A stretch of 64,000 bases of DNA, from the NCBI GenBank assembly GCA_900469445.1, contig UBXM01000004.1, forward strand, positions 248,001 through 312,000, read 5' to 3'. Position numbers and translations under genes: made by a program. Below are positions 50,751 through 59,669 of this stretch, piece after piece. The stretch's first letter is position 1. Each line of letters begins with the position of its first letter. The notes beneath the pieces were generated by a model that made no database searches, was not told the DNA's origin, and was given only the letters and a program-made list of their open reading frames with translations. The DNA is from Hyphomicrobiales bacterium. Its GTDB lineage: Bacteria > Pseudomonadota > Alphaproteobacteria > Rhizobiales > Rhizobiaceae.

Positions 50751-52349
50751 ATGACCAAGAAAACGACTCGAAAACTCCCCCAATATCTTCAAGAGCTGAA
50801 TGGGCGCTACTTCGCCCGCGTCCCGGTGAAGGAAGAGCTTCGGCCCTATATCGGTGGAACGCAGTTGCGTGAGCCGCTAGGCCCCGACCTTAGGACCGCG
50901 AAAGAGAACCTTTTCTATCACGTCGCCGTCTTCAAAGAACGCATTCGCAAGGCCGCTGAAGAATACGAGCGGGACACTGGCAAGTCGCTGGCGCTCACCA
51001 CAGAGCCAGTTGACCCGAACAAGCTTATGCTTCGCCACTATCGAGATATCGTCTCCCACGACCAGCGCTTGCGCGATTCTGATGGCCGTTACGCCACCTC
51101 TGGTGCGGTTGACGATATGCTGGTGAGCTATCTCCGCGACGGTATGGGCGGCCGCCTGACGGACGAACAATATTATTCAGTCATCGCTAACAGCCTCGAA
51201 GATATGAAAGTCAGGTTCGCACCCAACGCCCGACCCGGTGCAGATGGATTTCGTGAGCTTGCTCGCCTCATGTGTGTAGCTCAGTATGAGGGTCTGTCTC
51301 GTATTGCTGAGCGCGACGATGGCATTCTCGCCGGCACCCCGGAGCATCCGGCATTGCTCGATGCCATCAAGCAGGAGCAGTTAGAGCAGGCGACCGAAGT
51401 CGAAGTTCGGGAGTTTGATCATTGGACGCTTGATACGGTTATAGACGAGCAGGAGCGTCGCGCGGCGATGGGCCTTGGTCGCACCAAGTCAGAAGCCACG
51501 CTCGAAAAATACCGTGTGGCGCAATACGATTTCGAGCACTTCCGCAAAGATAAGAAGGTCGCCTCAATAACGCTCGCAGATGGCAAGGCGTGGCGCGACC
51601 ACATGCTCAACAAGGGCAAGCTATCGCGAAAGTCGATCAAGGATAAGATCACGATCATCCGCACGCTCATGAACTGGGCGAACATGCAGGCAGAAAAGCA
51701 GATGTTCCCTGCCGGCGATCCGTGGGCCGCGTTGGAATTGCCGAACGTTGAGAAGGGTGACAGCGCGGAACGCACCTATTCCCTGAAAGATGCTCGGCAC
51801 TTCTTAGAGTTTGCTCGCACAGCCTCACGCACGAGCTTCCGATGGATTCCGTGGATCATCGCGCATACTGGCGCTCGCGTGAATGAAATCACCGTCCTTG
51901 AAAAACGTGACGTGTCCGAAGTCGAGGGCCACTGGTTTATCCATATCCGTGTCGGCGATGGCCGAACCACGAAAACGCATAAGGCGCGAAAGGTGCCAGT
52001 TCATCGCGCTTTGATTGCCGAAGGTTTTATCGAGTGGGTGGATGCACAACCTGAAGGGAAACTCTTTCCGGGTGGCAAGAACGAAGATCAGCGGCTTCGC
52101 GAATGGATTCATGAGAAGGTGTTTCCGAACAGGAACGACCTGCCCCCACCAAACCACGGCTTCCGTCACCTCTTCGAAGATGCCCTATTTGGTGGCGTGA
52201 GCCACAAAGCAGCGCTCTACATCACCGGACGGTCTTCCGGCTCGTCTGCTGATGATTACGGTGGCAGTGACTACAGGCTTATCGAGATCGCGGAACAGAT
52301 GGATAAGGTGCGGAATATATTAGAGCACAAGAGGGGCGTTTCGGAATGA
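50751..52349 (+). CDS. int: Tyrosine-family integrase of the prophage-like element
   Basis: 532 residues. The catalytic domain is in the C-terminal 190 residues: Arg in HTGARVNEI, the His469-x-x-Arg472 pair in NHGFRHLF, and nucleophile Tyr503 in DDYGGSD. The usual second His before the tyrosine is replaced by Arg494 (ITGRSSG). The N-terminal half is helical with a core-binding domain (about 230-330). It would recombine at tRNA-Pro. ATG at 50751 fits the family start. The stop overlaps the next gene by 4 bases. Confidence 0.93.
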   Translation: MTKKTTRKLPQYLQELNGRYFARVPVKEELRPYIGGTQLREPLGPDLRTAKENLFYHVAVFKERIRKAAEEYERDTGKSLALTTEPVDPNKLMLRHYRDIVSHDQRLRDSDGRYATSGAVDDMLVSYLRDGMGGRLTDEQYYSVIANSLEDMKVRFAPNARPGADGFRELARLMCVAQYEGLSRIAERDDGILAGTPEHPALLDAIKQEQLEQATEVEVREFDHWTLDTVIDEQERRAAMGLGRTKSEATLEKYRVAQYDFEHFRKDKKVASITLADGKAWRDHMLNKGKLSRKSIKDKITIIRTLMNWANMQAEKQMFPAGDPWAALELPNVEKGDSAERTYSLKDARHFLEFARTASRTSFRWIPWIIAHTGARVNEITVLEKRDVSEVEGHWFIHIRVGDGRTTKTHKARKVPVHRALIAEGFIEWVDAQPEGKLFPGGKNEDQRLREWIHEKVFPNRNDLPPPNHGFRHLFEDALFGGVSHKAALYITGRSSGSSADDYGGSDYRLIEIAEQMDKVRNILEHKRGVSE

Positions 52350-52951
52350 CCAATCCGTATTGGCACGAGTATCAAAAGCCTCACGTTGTCGACTTCGATG
52401 AAATTCGAGAATTATGCATCGACGCTTTCACCGTAATCGCAGCCAGTCGATCCATGGCGGGCCTTCCCGGTGATGACGTAGGTGGCCCTCTGCACGACTA
52501 TTTCCTGCGAACCGCCGAGACTCGACTTTCGCAATCGCTGCTTGATCTCGCGGTTAGAATGCGGACCTTTGAAGATATCTTGGCCGCGTCGGAGTTACGC
52601 GCTGATTACGATCGCCTTGTGGCTAGTCTGATCGAAATCGATCAACTCGGAAGCTTCGGATGGGAGGATGAGAAGCTAGCTAAAAGGGGCGACCTCTCTT
52701 TTCGAGAAGCTTGTAACAAGATCATTCATGCAGTGGATATTCGCCCCGTGTATGACAATGGTTCGAATGCACGGGATGAAGATTTCGCGTGGGGTATGGA
52801 TGGGACCATTGAACTCGCGGGCAAGCTCGGAAAGCGCGATTGGGATGTGTGGATGTATGCTGAAGACTTTCTGGCGACATGCGTTGCAATTGCAAATCAC
52901 TATGACCCCCTCCCATCTCCTGAAGTCGAAAGCACTGAAAATATGAAATAA
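52346..52951 (+). CDS. Unknown protein coupled to the integrase gene
   Basis: 201 residues, soluble, no family recognised. The N-terminus is HEYQKPHVVDFDEIRELC; the middle is helical (LSQSLLDLAVRMRTFEDIL) and includes FREACNKIIHAVDIRPVYD. The ATGA overlap with the integrase implies co-translation, and a gene in this position could be an excision factor, an immunity function or host-effect cargo. None can be supported from sequence. Confidence 0.75.
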   Translation: MTNPYWHEYQKPHVVDFDEIRELCIDAFTVIAASRSMAGLPGDDVGGPLHDYFLRTAETRLSQSLLDLAVRMRTFEDILAASELRADYDRLVASLIEIDQLGSFGWEDEKLAKRGDLSFREACNKIIHAVDIRPVYDNGSNARDEDFAWGMDGTIELAGKLGKRDWDVWMYAEDFLATCVAIANHYDPLPSPEVESTENMK

Positions 52952-53044
52952 TTCCTACATAATAGGATTATTTTCAAATCAGGGATTCACAATGGATTCC
53001 TGCCGTGGGACAATAGTGCCAGATAAAAACTTCTGGAGCTATTG

Positions 53045-54277
53045 ATGAAATTCGCCTCTGCATTCACTTCCGTTAAGAAGGCTCTCGGCCTTTCGACAGA
53101 GCAGAAGGCATTTTCGCTTTCCGATCCAGCTGTAACCGAGATTTTTGGCGTCAGTCCAACCTCCTCCGGCGTGTCCGTTACTGGATACTCTGCGATGCAC
53201 GTCCCGGCAGTGCTTCAGGCCGTCCGGTTGATCTCAGAAACAATTGGCTCTTTGCCTTGCAAGCTCTATCGCGAAACGGAAGCTAGCAAGGAAGCAGCGA
53301 AGGACCATAGCGGCCACAAGCTCACCCATAGCCGCGCGAACGACTGGACAAGCGCCGGCCAGCTTCGTGTTGATCTCACCGTTGACGCTCTGCTTCATGG
53401 CGCTGGCTATGCGCAGGTCGTGCCGACTTTCGATGGTCGTCCCTATGAGCTTCACCGCCTCGACCCGTCGAAGGTGCAGCGGAATTCCGAGGATGACGGC
53501 GAACCCTTTTATCTCGTCTCGACAGAGCGGGGGCAGGTCCAACTCTCCTATCGTGAAGTGCTTTATGTCCCGGCATTCGCGGGTGTCTCGCCGATCAAAC
53601 TTGGCCGAGACGCTATTGGCGTTGCCGCTGTGCTTGAGCGGCACGCCTCTCAGTTCTTCGGTTCCGGCACTCGCCCTAGCGGCATTCTCAGCAACGAGAA
53701 ACTGCAAGGGGGTGACTCTGGCGCGAAGGCGATTGCCAACATGCTCAAGTCATTTCGAAAGTGGAAGGCGAGTAGTAACGGCGATCCGCTCGTTCTGGAC
53801 GGCGACTGGAAATTCAACAGTCCGGTGATGGCCAGCACCGACGCGCAGTTCATCGAAAACCGCCTTGAGCAGATCAACGAAATCGCGCGCATCTTTGGCG
53901 TTCCCCCACACATGCTCTACCAGCTTGAGCGCGCGACGTGGAGCAACGCCGAACAGATGGCCGCAAGCTTCCTTCAGCTTTGCCTTCGCCCGTGGCTCGA
54001 CAAGTGGCAAGATGCCTATGCGAGCGTCCTGCTCACCGACGAAGAGCGCGACGACCACTATTTCGAATTCGTCATTGATGACCTTCAGCGAGCTGATGCA
54101 GCCGGCCGGGCCGAGATCTTCGGTAAGCTGGTCGCCATGCGCGCCATGACCCCGAACGAAGTGCGCGCCGCGATGAACCTGCCGGCGTTGCCGGGCGGTG
54201 ACGACCTCGCCAATCCCTACACCACGACCACCACAACCGGCCCGGCAGATCGCCAGCCGCCGAAGGAATCAGCATGA
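53045..54277 (+). CDS. Phage portal protein (HK97 family)
   Basis: 410 residues. HK97-type portal: AVLQAVRLISETIGSLPCKLYRE, YELHRLDPSKVQ and LEQINEIARIFGVPPHML with TWSNAEQMAASFLQ near the C-terminus. It forms the dodecameric ring at the capsid vertex through which DNA passes. A TTG codon just before ATG could also start. First gene of the head module; the stop overlaps the next gene. Confidence 0.93.
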   Translation: MKFASAFTSVKKALGLSTEQKAFSLSDPAVTEIFGVSPTSSGVSVTGYSAMHVPAVLQAVRLISETIGSLPCKLYRETEASKEAAKDHSGHKLTHSRANDWTSAGQLRVDLTVDALLHGAGYAQVVPTFDGRPYELHRLDPSKVQRNSEDDGEPFYLVSTERGQVQLSYREVLYVPAFAGVSPIKLGRDAIGVAAVLERHASQFFGSGTRPSGILSNEKLQGGDSGAKAIANMLKSFRKWKASSNGDPLVLDGDWKFNSPVMASTDAQFIENRLEQINEIARIFGVPPHMLYQLERATWSNAEQMAASFLQLCLRPWLDKWQDAYASVLLTDEERDDHYFEFVIDDLQRADAAGRAEIFGKLVAMRAMTPNEVRAAMNLPALPGGDDLANPYTTTTTTGPADRQPPKESA

Positions 54278-54636
54278 TTTCCCATTCCGCCTATTTTGGT
54301 GACGGCGAGAAGACCTTCACCCTCACGTCTCCGATGATCGATGAATTGCAGCGCAAGACCGGCGCTGGCATCGGCGCACTTTACGCCCGCTTCATGCGGC
54401 AGGATTTCCATTTCGCCGATATGGTTGAGATCATCCGCACCGCCCTTATCGGTGCAGGCACGTCGCCGGAAGATGCGCAGACGCTTGTCGATATCTACGC
54501 CAAGCCGCGCCCGATCATGGAAGTTCTTCCGCTCGCCTTCGACATTCTTGACGCGCGCTGGAACGGCAAGGCCGAAGCCCAGGACGACGACAAGCTGTCC
54601 GCAGTCCACGAATCTCTCGCGGAGGCGGGCCTTTGA
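54274..54636 (+). CDS. GTA gp10-like tail assembly chaperone
   Basis: 120 residues. FGDGEKTFTLTSPMIDELQRK and a helical rest with YAKPRPIMEVLPLAFDILDARW match the GTA-gp10 / Phage_TAC_11 family, involved in tail assembly of gene-transfer-agent-like siphoviruses. In GTAs this gene sits after the major tail gene, but here it sits between portal and protease-capsid. Overlaps both neighbours by 4 bases. Confidence 0.7.
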   Translation: MISHSAYFGDGEKTFTLTSPMIDELQRKTGAGIGALYARFMRQDFHFADMVEIIRTALIGAGTSPEDAQTLVDIYAKPRPIMEVLPLAFDILDARWNGKAEAQDDDKLSAVHESLAEAGL

Positions 54637-54875
54637 TCGACGTCGAAAAAATCGCGACAACGCTGTTTTTGTCCGATCTCCATGCCGTGCGTGCTGCTGC
54701 TGCCGGAGTAATCGCGGCAACTCTTGATTTGGATCTTGCCATCGCTGGCGACGGCAGCGGAACAGCCGGGAAATATGGATTTCTCGATATCCACGAGCGG
54801 ACAACAGAGCTTCGTGCCAAAAGACAGCTCGCAATCGCCCGGCTTAGCGACGTCGTGAAGGGTCTTGCAGAGTGA
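54633..54875 (+). CDS. Small unknown prophage protein
   Basis: 80 residues; MIDVEKIATTLFLSDLHAVR then an Ala-rich helix and an RAKRQLAIARLSDVVKGL end. TTG start behind GGAGGCGGGCC, overlapping the gene before and followed by a GTG overlap with the capsid gene. No family recognised; perhaps a head or scaffolding accessory. Confidence 0.65.
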   Translation: MIDVEKIATTLFLSDLHAVRAAAAGVIAATLDLDLAIAGDGSGTAGKYGFLDIHERTTELRAKRQLAIARLSDVVKGLAE

Positions 54876-56413
54876 TCGAAGCTCAGACCTTTGAGATCAA
54901 AGCTGAAGTCTCGATTGACGACACCGGCACCGTCACCGGCATCGCTTGGCCATTCGATGCGCCCGATAGTGTCGGTGACGTGATCGAGAAAGGCACCATC
55001 ACTTTCGCCACCTCCGTTCCGATGGTCATGGAGCATGACCAGAAGAAGGTTGTCGGCGTTTGGGAAACCTACACTGAAACCGACAATGGCCTCGAAGTGA
55101 AAGGCCACTTGTTTGTGGAAGGCATCGAACCCGCCCGCGATGCACACCGGCAATTGAAAGCCGGAAAGATCGCCGGCTTGTCCATCGGCTTCCGTCACAC
55201 CGGCTTTGAGCCGCGCGCCGCAGGTGGCCGCGTCTTCAAGTCAATCACCATCAATGAAATCAGCCTTTGCCGTCGCCCGGTCCATCCGGGCGCCCGCGTC
55301 ACCGTTATCAAATCTCAGATCGAGGAAAATATGGAAAACGAAATCGAGAATGCATCTGAAGCGAACGCCGATCCGGTTGTCACCTCGCAGGAGTTGAAGG
55401 CCATCAATTCCCGTATGGACAAGTTGGAAGCCAAGTCAAACCGCCTGCGCGGTGCGAACAACAACCAGCCGGGTGGCGAGAATGACAACGCACGCAAGGC
55501 GTTCGGCGACTTCCTGCGCACCGGCTATCAAGACGCGCCGGACGTAGTGAAAAAGGCGCTTACCGTTTCCAGCGATGCGCCCGGATATATCCTCGCCCCA
55601 GAAGAAACCAGCAGCGAGTTCATTCGCAACCTTGTCGAATTTTCGCCGGTTCGCGGCATCGCTGACGTTCGTTCGACCGGCTCGCATACGATCATTCTGC
55701 CGAAGCGCCTGACCGTCACGAATGCGAAGTGGAAGGGCGAAGCCGTCGCTTCCGAAGCCAGCGAACCGACGTTCGACCAGATGGAATTTTCCGTCAAGGA
55801 AATGACCACGCACGTTGATGTTGGCAATTGGCTGATCGAAGACGCCAGCCATGACGTCGAGCAGGAAATCCGCCTTGCGCTGGCCGAAGACTTCGGTGCG
55901 AAGGAAGGTCTTGCTTTCGTCAACGGCAGCGCAGCCCTTGAGCCGAAAGGCTTCATGGCTGAAGCAGGCATCAACAACAGCCTGAACGGCCACGCCACGA
56001 ACCTGAACGCCGACGCCCTTATCAAGCTCATGTATTCGCTGCCGGGCGTCTACCGCAATCGCGGAACGTGGGCCATGAACGGCACCACGCTCGCCGTCAT
56101 CCGCACCCTGAAGGACGGGAACGGCAATTATCTTTGGCAGCCGTCCTATCAGGCAGGCCAGCCCGAAACGATCCTCGGCCGTCCCGTGGTCGAACTTCTC
56201 GATATGCCCGACGTTGCTGCGAATGCCTTCCCGATCATCTTCGGTGACTTCAAGGCCGGCTATCGCATCTATGACCGCATCGAACTTCAGGTCCGCCCGA
56301 ATCCGTATCTTCTGGCAACAGAAGGCATGATCCGCTTCCATGCTCGCCGTCGTGTCGGCGCTGGCGTGGTCCGCGCCGATGTCTTCCGCAAGCTGAAGAT
56401 GGCAGCGGCTTAA
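54872..56413 (+). CDS. Prohead protease fused to HK97-type major capsid protein
   Basis: 513 residues in one frame. Residues 1-150 are a U35/S78 prohead protease (catalytic His in VMEHDQKKVVG, Ser in AGLSIGF, with KSITINEISLCRRPVHP). Residues about 155-200 are a charged coiled scaffold (delta) region. From about 210 to the end it is an HK97-fold capsid protein (GYILAPEETSSEF, KRLTVTNAKWKGE, VNGSAALEPKGFMAEA, GRPVVELLDMPDV). Start GTG. Fusion of protease and capsid is found in some phages; self-cleavage is expected. Confidence 0.93.
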   Translation: MIEAQTFEIKAEVSIDDTGTVTGIAWPFDAPDSVGDVIEKGTITFATSVPMVMEHDQKKVVGVWETYTETDNGLEVKGHLFVEGIEPARDAHRQLKAGKIAGLSIGFRHTGFEPRAAGGRVFKSITINEISLCRRPVHPGARVTVIKSQIEENMENEIENASEANADPVVTSQELKAINSRMDKLEAKSNRLRGANNNQPGGENDNARKAFGDFLRTGYQDAPDVVKKALTVSSDAPGYILAPEETSSEFIRNLVEFSPVRGIADVRSTGSHTIILPKRLTVTNAKWKGEAVASEASEPTFDQMEFSVKEMTTHVDVGNWLIEDASHDVEQEIRLALAEDFGAKEGLAFVNGSAALEPKGFMAEAGINNSLNGHATNLNADALIKLMYSLPGVYRNRGTWAMNGTTLAVIRTLKDGNGNYLWQPSYQAGQPETILGRPVVELLDMPDVAANAFPIIFGDFKAGYRIYDRIELQVRPNPYLLATEGMIRFHARRRVGAGVVRADVFRKLKMAAA

Positions 56414-56416
56414 GCC

Positions 56417-57013
56417 ATGACTTATCAGCGGCCCGCATATGAGGAAGTGATGATCGCGCACGGTGGTAGCACCGTGACGCTTCGCCCTTCCTTGCGGGCC
56501 GCTGCGACCCTTGAGGCTCGCTATGGCTTCCCGGCGCTCTTCCGCGCATTGGACGAATGCGACCTGATTATTGTTTCCGAAATCATCCCGACGTGCGCTC
56601 CGAAGCGTCAGGATGCAGCGGCCTTCCTTTCTGGGGTAGTGGGAAGGCCGCTCTCATCTTTTTTCAGCAGCGTGCAAGCGCCGCTTTATCAGCTCGTCAG
56701 CATGTTGACGCCGGCACCTGCATCAAACGCAAAGCCCGTCACCGATCCCGCCAAGCCTCTCCCGTGGGCCGACTACTATGCCGCTCTCTATGAGCATGCG
56801 ACCGGCTGGCTTGGTTGGACGCCCGAACAGGCTTGGAATGCTACGCCAACCGAGATCGACCGCTCCTATGCTGGTCATATTGCGAAGCTCAAAGCCATCC
56901 ACGGCAGCGGTGACAAAGGCGAGAAGCAGGCACCTATTCAGGATCCCGATGCCAGCTTTGACCGTAACGCTCTTGAATCCCTTCGCGTCAGCATCCAGAG
57001 GCACGGCCGATGA
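56417..57013 (+). CDS. Likely tail assembly chaperone-related protein
   Basis: 198 residues. The N-terminal half reads like a phage tail assembly chaperone (HGGSTVTLRPSLRAAATLEARYGF). The C-terminal part has WADYYAALYEHATGWLGWTPEQAWNATPTEIDRSY, similar to the small second chaperone of GTA-like phages (LGW-x-P-x-x-x-W-x-x-TPxE). It may combine two chaperone parts that are separate or frameshifted elsewhere. It starts 4 bases after the capsid gene and overlaps the HNH gene by 4 bases. Confidence 0.6.
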   Translation: MTYQRPAYEEVMIAHGGSTVTLRPSLRAAATLEARYGFPALFRALDECDLIIVSEIIPTCAPKRQDAAAFLSGVVGRPLSSFFSSVQAPLYQLVSMLTPAPASNAKPVTDPAKPLPWADYYAALYEHATGWLGWTPEQAWNATPTEIDRSYAGHIAKLKAIHGSGDKGEKQAPIQDPDASFDRNALESLRVSIQRHGR

Positions 57014-57354
57014 GCAAGCCGCCTCGCATCTGCTCTTGTGGCCGTGTCGTGCCGCACGGCGTTCTTTGTGAATGCCAGCGCACCCAGACCCGCGAACGTA
57101 ATCAGCGCCATGACGCACGTCGGCCTTCAGCCCGCGCTCGTGGCTATAACCACGAGTGGCGCAAGGCCCGGCTCGAATACCTCGCCACCCATCCGCATTG
57201 CGCCATGCCCGGATGCGGAAAGCCTGCTTCTGTTGTGGATCACATCATCGCGCACCGTGGCGACCGCAATCTCTTTTGGAGCCGGACGAACTGGCAACCC
57301 CTTTGCACACCCTGCCACAACTCCATCAAGCAGCGACAGGAGCGCAGCAAATGA
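57010..57354 (+). CDS. HNH endonuclease
   Basis: 114 residues. Two N-terminal Cys knuckles (CSCGRVVPHGVLCEC) and the HNH core HCAMPGCGKPASVVDHIIAH, NWQPLCTPCHNSIK. In HK97-like phages an HNH nuclease is encoded near the terminase and assists DNA packaging. Overlaps the preceding and following genes by 4 bases. Confidence 0.92.
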   Translation: MSKPPRICSCGRVVPHGVLCECQRTQTRERNQRHDARRPSARARGYNHEWRKARLEYLATHPHCAMPGCGKPASVVDHIIAHRGDRNLFWSRTNWQPLCTPCHNSIKQRQERSK

Positions 57355-57836
57355 CACCGAACACCGTCCTTGAGCACGATGGCGTTGCGCAGTCCGTCAC
57401 GGAATGGGCGCTCGATTACGGCATCACTCCTGCCATCATCGTCGGACGCCTTGAGCGCGGCATGTCCGTCGCTGAAGCCATCGTCCGCCCTATGCTTGCG
57501 ATCAAGGGTCAGCGATTGCCGATCTTCAGTCGTCTACAACGAGACTTCGATCCGAAGTCAAACAAGGTGTTGCTTTCTCACAAAGGGAAGCGGCGGACAG
57601 TTCAAGAGTGGGCGCAGGTCGTTGGCATCGACGCGGTCACTCTTAAATCGCGCCTCGCAATGGGTTGGTCGATCGAACGTGCCTTAACCAGCCCGGTTCG
57701 AAAGATGAAAGCCGCGTCGGCGAAGGGCCACCCGGGGGTATCTCCTGACTTTGCGTCCATCGAGGGGACCGGCGCGGGGAGCACCGTGCAAGAGACACCG
57801 AATATAACTTTTTCTGGAAAGGTCGAAAACGCATGA
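57351..57836 (+). CDS. Prophage protein with two helix-turn-helix-like repeats
   Basis: 161 residues with an internal duplication: SVTEWALDYGITPAIIVGRL (residues about 15-34) and TVQEWAQVVGIDAVTLKSRL (about 83-102), each followed by a GWSIERALTSPV-type end. The pattern is a small DNA-binding helix-turn-helix often found next to phage HNH nucleases. Its target is unknown. ATG overlaps the HNH stop by 4 bases. Confidence 0.75.
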   Translation: MTPNTVLEHDGVAQSVTEWALDYGITPAIIVGRLERGMSVAEAIVRPMLAIKGQRLPIFSRLQRDFDPKSNKVLLSHKGKRRTVQEWAQVVGIDAVTLKSRLAMGWSIERALTSPVRKMKAASAKGHPGVSPDFASIEGTGAGSTVQETPNITFSGKVENA

Positions 57837-58135
57837 GCAGCGTCACGCTTTCGCTCGCGAAATCACACATGAACATCGACGGCACGACCGACGACGAGCT
57901 GATTTCCTTCTACATCGAGTCCGCAGACGCTTGGCTTGGCAACTTTATCGGGGTGCCGCTTGCCGACTTCGATCCTGTCCCGGCCGACCTGAAGCGCGCC
58001 GTGCTTCTGCTTACCGCCTATTATTATGAGCAGCGCGAGGCCATCGCGGCCGGCATTTCCATGCAATTCGCCCCACTCGGCGTTACGAATATCGCCAATT
58101 CCTACAGGAAAGATTGGTTTGGCGATGGCGAATAG
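57833..58135 (+). CDS. Head-tail connector (gp6-like) protein
   Basis: 100 residues, MSSVTLSLAKSHMNIDGTTDDELISFY, with VPADLKRAVLLLTAYYYEQREA. This is the pattern of gp6-like/Gp15 head-completion proteins, which dock under the portal. Overlaps the gene before by 4 bases and the next by 11 bases. Confidence 0.85.
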   Translation: MSSVTLSLAKSHMNIDGTTDDELISFYIESADAWLGNFIGVPLADFDPVPADLKRAVLLLTAYYYEQREAIAAGISMQFAPLGVTNIANSYRKDWFGDGE

Positions 58136-58556
58136 GACCAACAACGGCCTCGCCAAGACGCTTGCCGCGATGGATCGCGCCCGCCGTGCACCTCGCGAGG
58201 CCATCATGCCGGCGCTCAAAAAGTCCGGTGAAGAGCTTGCGCACTATCAGAAGGTTCTCGCTGAAACCTCTCGCGATACCGGCGCGCTCATCGATAGCAT
58301 CGCCGTGACCATGCCCGGCCAATCCACGCCGGCATATTCGCAGCCGGGTGGCTCGCGTGTTGCCGGCGACACAGAAGTCATCGTCACGGCTGGAAACTCC
58401 GATGTCCGTTACGCGCACCTTGTCGAATACGGCACGTCCGAAGCTGACGCCCAACCCTTCTTTTGGCCGGCGCTTCGCCTGCTTCGTAAACGCCTTCAAA
58501 ACCGCATCAATCGGGCCACGAAGAAGGCCGTCAAAGACTCATGGAATAAGCAATGA
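58125..58556 (+). CDS. HK97 gp10-like head-tail protein
   Basis: 143 residues. SIAVTMPGQSTPAYSQPGG and VRYAHLVEYGTSEADAQPFFWPALR with a basic C-terminal helix are typical of the HK97 gp10 family, a head-tail junction or tail completion protein. ATG at 58125 is preferred. Confidence 0.88.
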   Translation: MANRTNNGLAKTLAAMDRARRAPREAIMPALKKSGEELAHYQKVLAETSRDTGALIDSIAVTMPGQSTPAYSQPGGSRVAGDTEVIVTAGNSDVRYAHLVEYGTSEADAQPFFWPALRLLRKRLQNRINRATKKAVKDSWNKQ

Positions 58557-58972
58557 TCGAACCGACACTCGCCCTTCAGGCTGCCATCGGCAACCGGCTC
58601 GCCGCTACATCGGCAGTGACCGACCACGTTGACCCTGCCAACATTCGCGGCGGGCCGATGCGACCTGACGACTTCCCTTGCATCCTCATGGGTAACGGTC
58701 AGACGATCTTTCTCGGCAATGCGTCCGGTTCGCAGTATGTCGCTCGAGTCTTCCTGACCATCCACATTTGGGCCGTCGAAGACGGCGCGGACACGGCCAG
58801 AGCCATCGGCTTTGCGGTCATGAATGCGCTGAAGCAAGCACCGGAAGCCGAAGGTTTCGCCATCGATGAGTTTGGTCTTCCTTCCATCTCGTGGATGCGC
58901 GACCCAAACCCCGCACAATCTTACACCCACGGTGTTATGACCGTGGAAGCCGTTATGCGGTGGACCGTCTAA
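58553..58972 (+). CDS. DUF3168 tail completion protein
   Basis: 139 residues: MIEPTLALQAAIGNRLAATSAVTD, PCILMGNGQT and VFLTIHIWAVEDGADTARAI, then a C-terminal MTVEAVMRWTV. This is the DUF3168 (gp17/Gp12-like) tail terminator family, located as expected after gp10. The stop shares one base with the next start (TAATG). Confidence 0.88.
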   Translation: MIEPTLALQAAIGNRLAATSAVTDHVDPANIRGGPMRPDDFPCILMGNGQTIFLGNASGSQYVARVFLTIHIWAVEDGADTARAIGFAVMNALKQAPEAEGFAIDEFGLPSISWMRDPNPAQSYTHGVMTVEAVMRWTV

Positions 58973-59286
58973 TGCGTGCCGGCCAGCTTAACCGCGTAAT
59001 CTCGATTGACCGCCTGACCACGACCTTGAACGACAACCGCAGTTCGGTTTCCGCCTGGGCGAATGTTGACACCGTGCGCGCCGAGATCGTGCAGCAATCC
59101 GCGACCGAATTCCTCACCGGCTTCGGCGAGGCCGAAAGCAGTAGTATCGTCTTCCGCATCCGCTATTTGCCGGGCATCACCACGGCCGACCGCGTGACCT
59201 ATGCGGGTAAGGCTTATGACCTGAAGGAAGTCACCGAGATCGGCAGACGACGCGGCCTTGAGCTTAGGGCGGTCGCCACGTCATGA
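58972..59286 (+). CDS. Phage head closure (head-tail adaptor) protein
   Basis: 104 residues: MRAGQLNRVISIDRLTTTLN, WANVDTVRAEIVQQSATEFL and FRIRYLPGITTADRV are characteristic of the SPP1 gp16 / HK97 gp7-like head closure family. It caps the connector before tail joining. The order relative to DUF3168 is swapped compared with most siphoviruses, where closure comes before gp10. Confidence 0.85.
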   Translation: MRAGQLNRVISIDRLTTTLNDNRSSVSAWANVDTVRAEIVQQSATEFLTGFGEAESSSIVFRIRYLPGITTADRVTYAGKAYDLKEVTEIGRRRGLELRAVATS

Positions 59287-59669
59287 CACACCTTCGCGGC
59301 GTGAAGCCGTCCATTTCTCGCGACAGTAATGCACTGACGAAGGTTCCGGCCGCGCCGAAGCATCTGTCACCTTATGCCCGTGCGGAATGGAAGCGGATCA
59401 TCCCCGGCCTCATCGAGCGTGGTATCGTCGTGCGCTCCGATCTCAGCGGCCTTGAGGAGCTTTGCACCGTTCGCGGCCTGGCCCGCACCTACACCGAAGC
59501 CTTGACCACCAACCCGCTCGACAAGGTGGTTTTCGGGATGCTGAACCGCGCCTTGCAGACTGCTCGGCAGCTCGCGGCCGAATACGGTTTGTCGCCCGTT
59601 TCCCGCGCTCGCGTCGGCAGCGCCGCAACGGATGACGACGACGGCGACAATCCGCTCATGGTGCGATGA
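59283..59669 (+). CDS. Terminase small subunit (P27 family)
   Basis: 128 residues. APKHLSPYARAEWKRIIPGLIERG followed by LEELCTVRGLARTYTEA and a C-terminal YGLSPVSRARV is the P27-family pattern for DNA recognition before packaging. It overlaps the neighbours by 4 bases. It is placed after the head genes, not before portal as usual. Confidence 0.9.
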   Translation: MTHLRGVKPSISRDSNALTKVPAAPKHLSPYARAEWKRIIPGLIERGIVVRSDLSGLEELCTVRGLARTYTEALTTNPLDKVVFGMLNRALQTARQLAAEYGLSPVSRARVGSAATDDDDGDNPLMVR

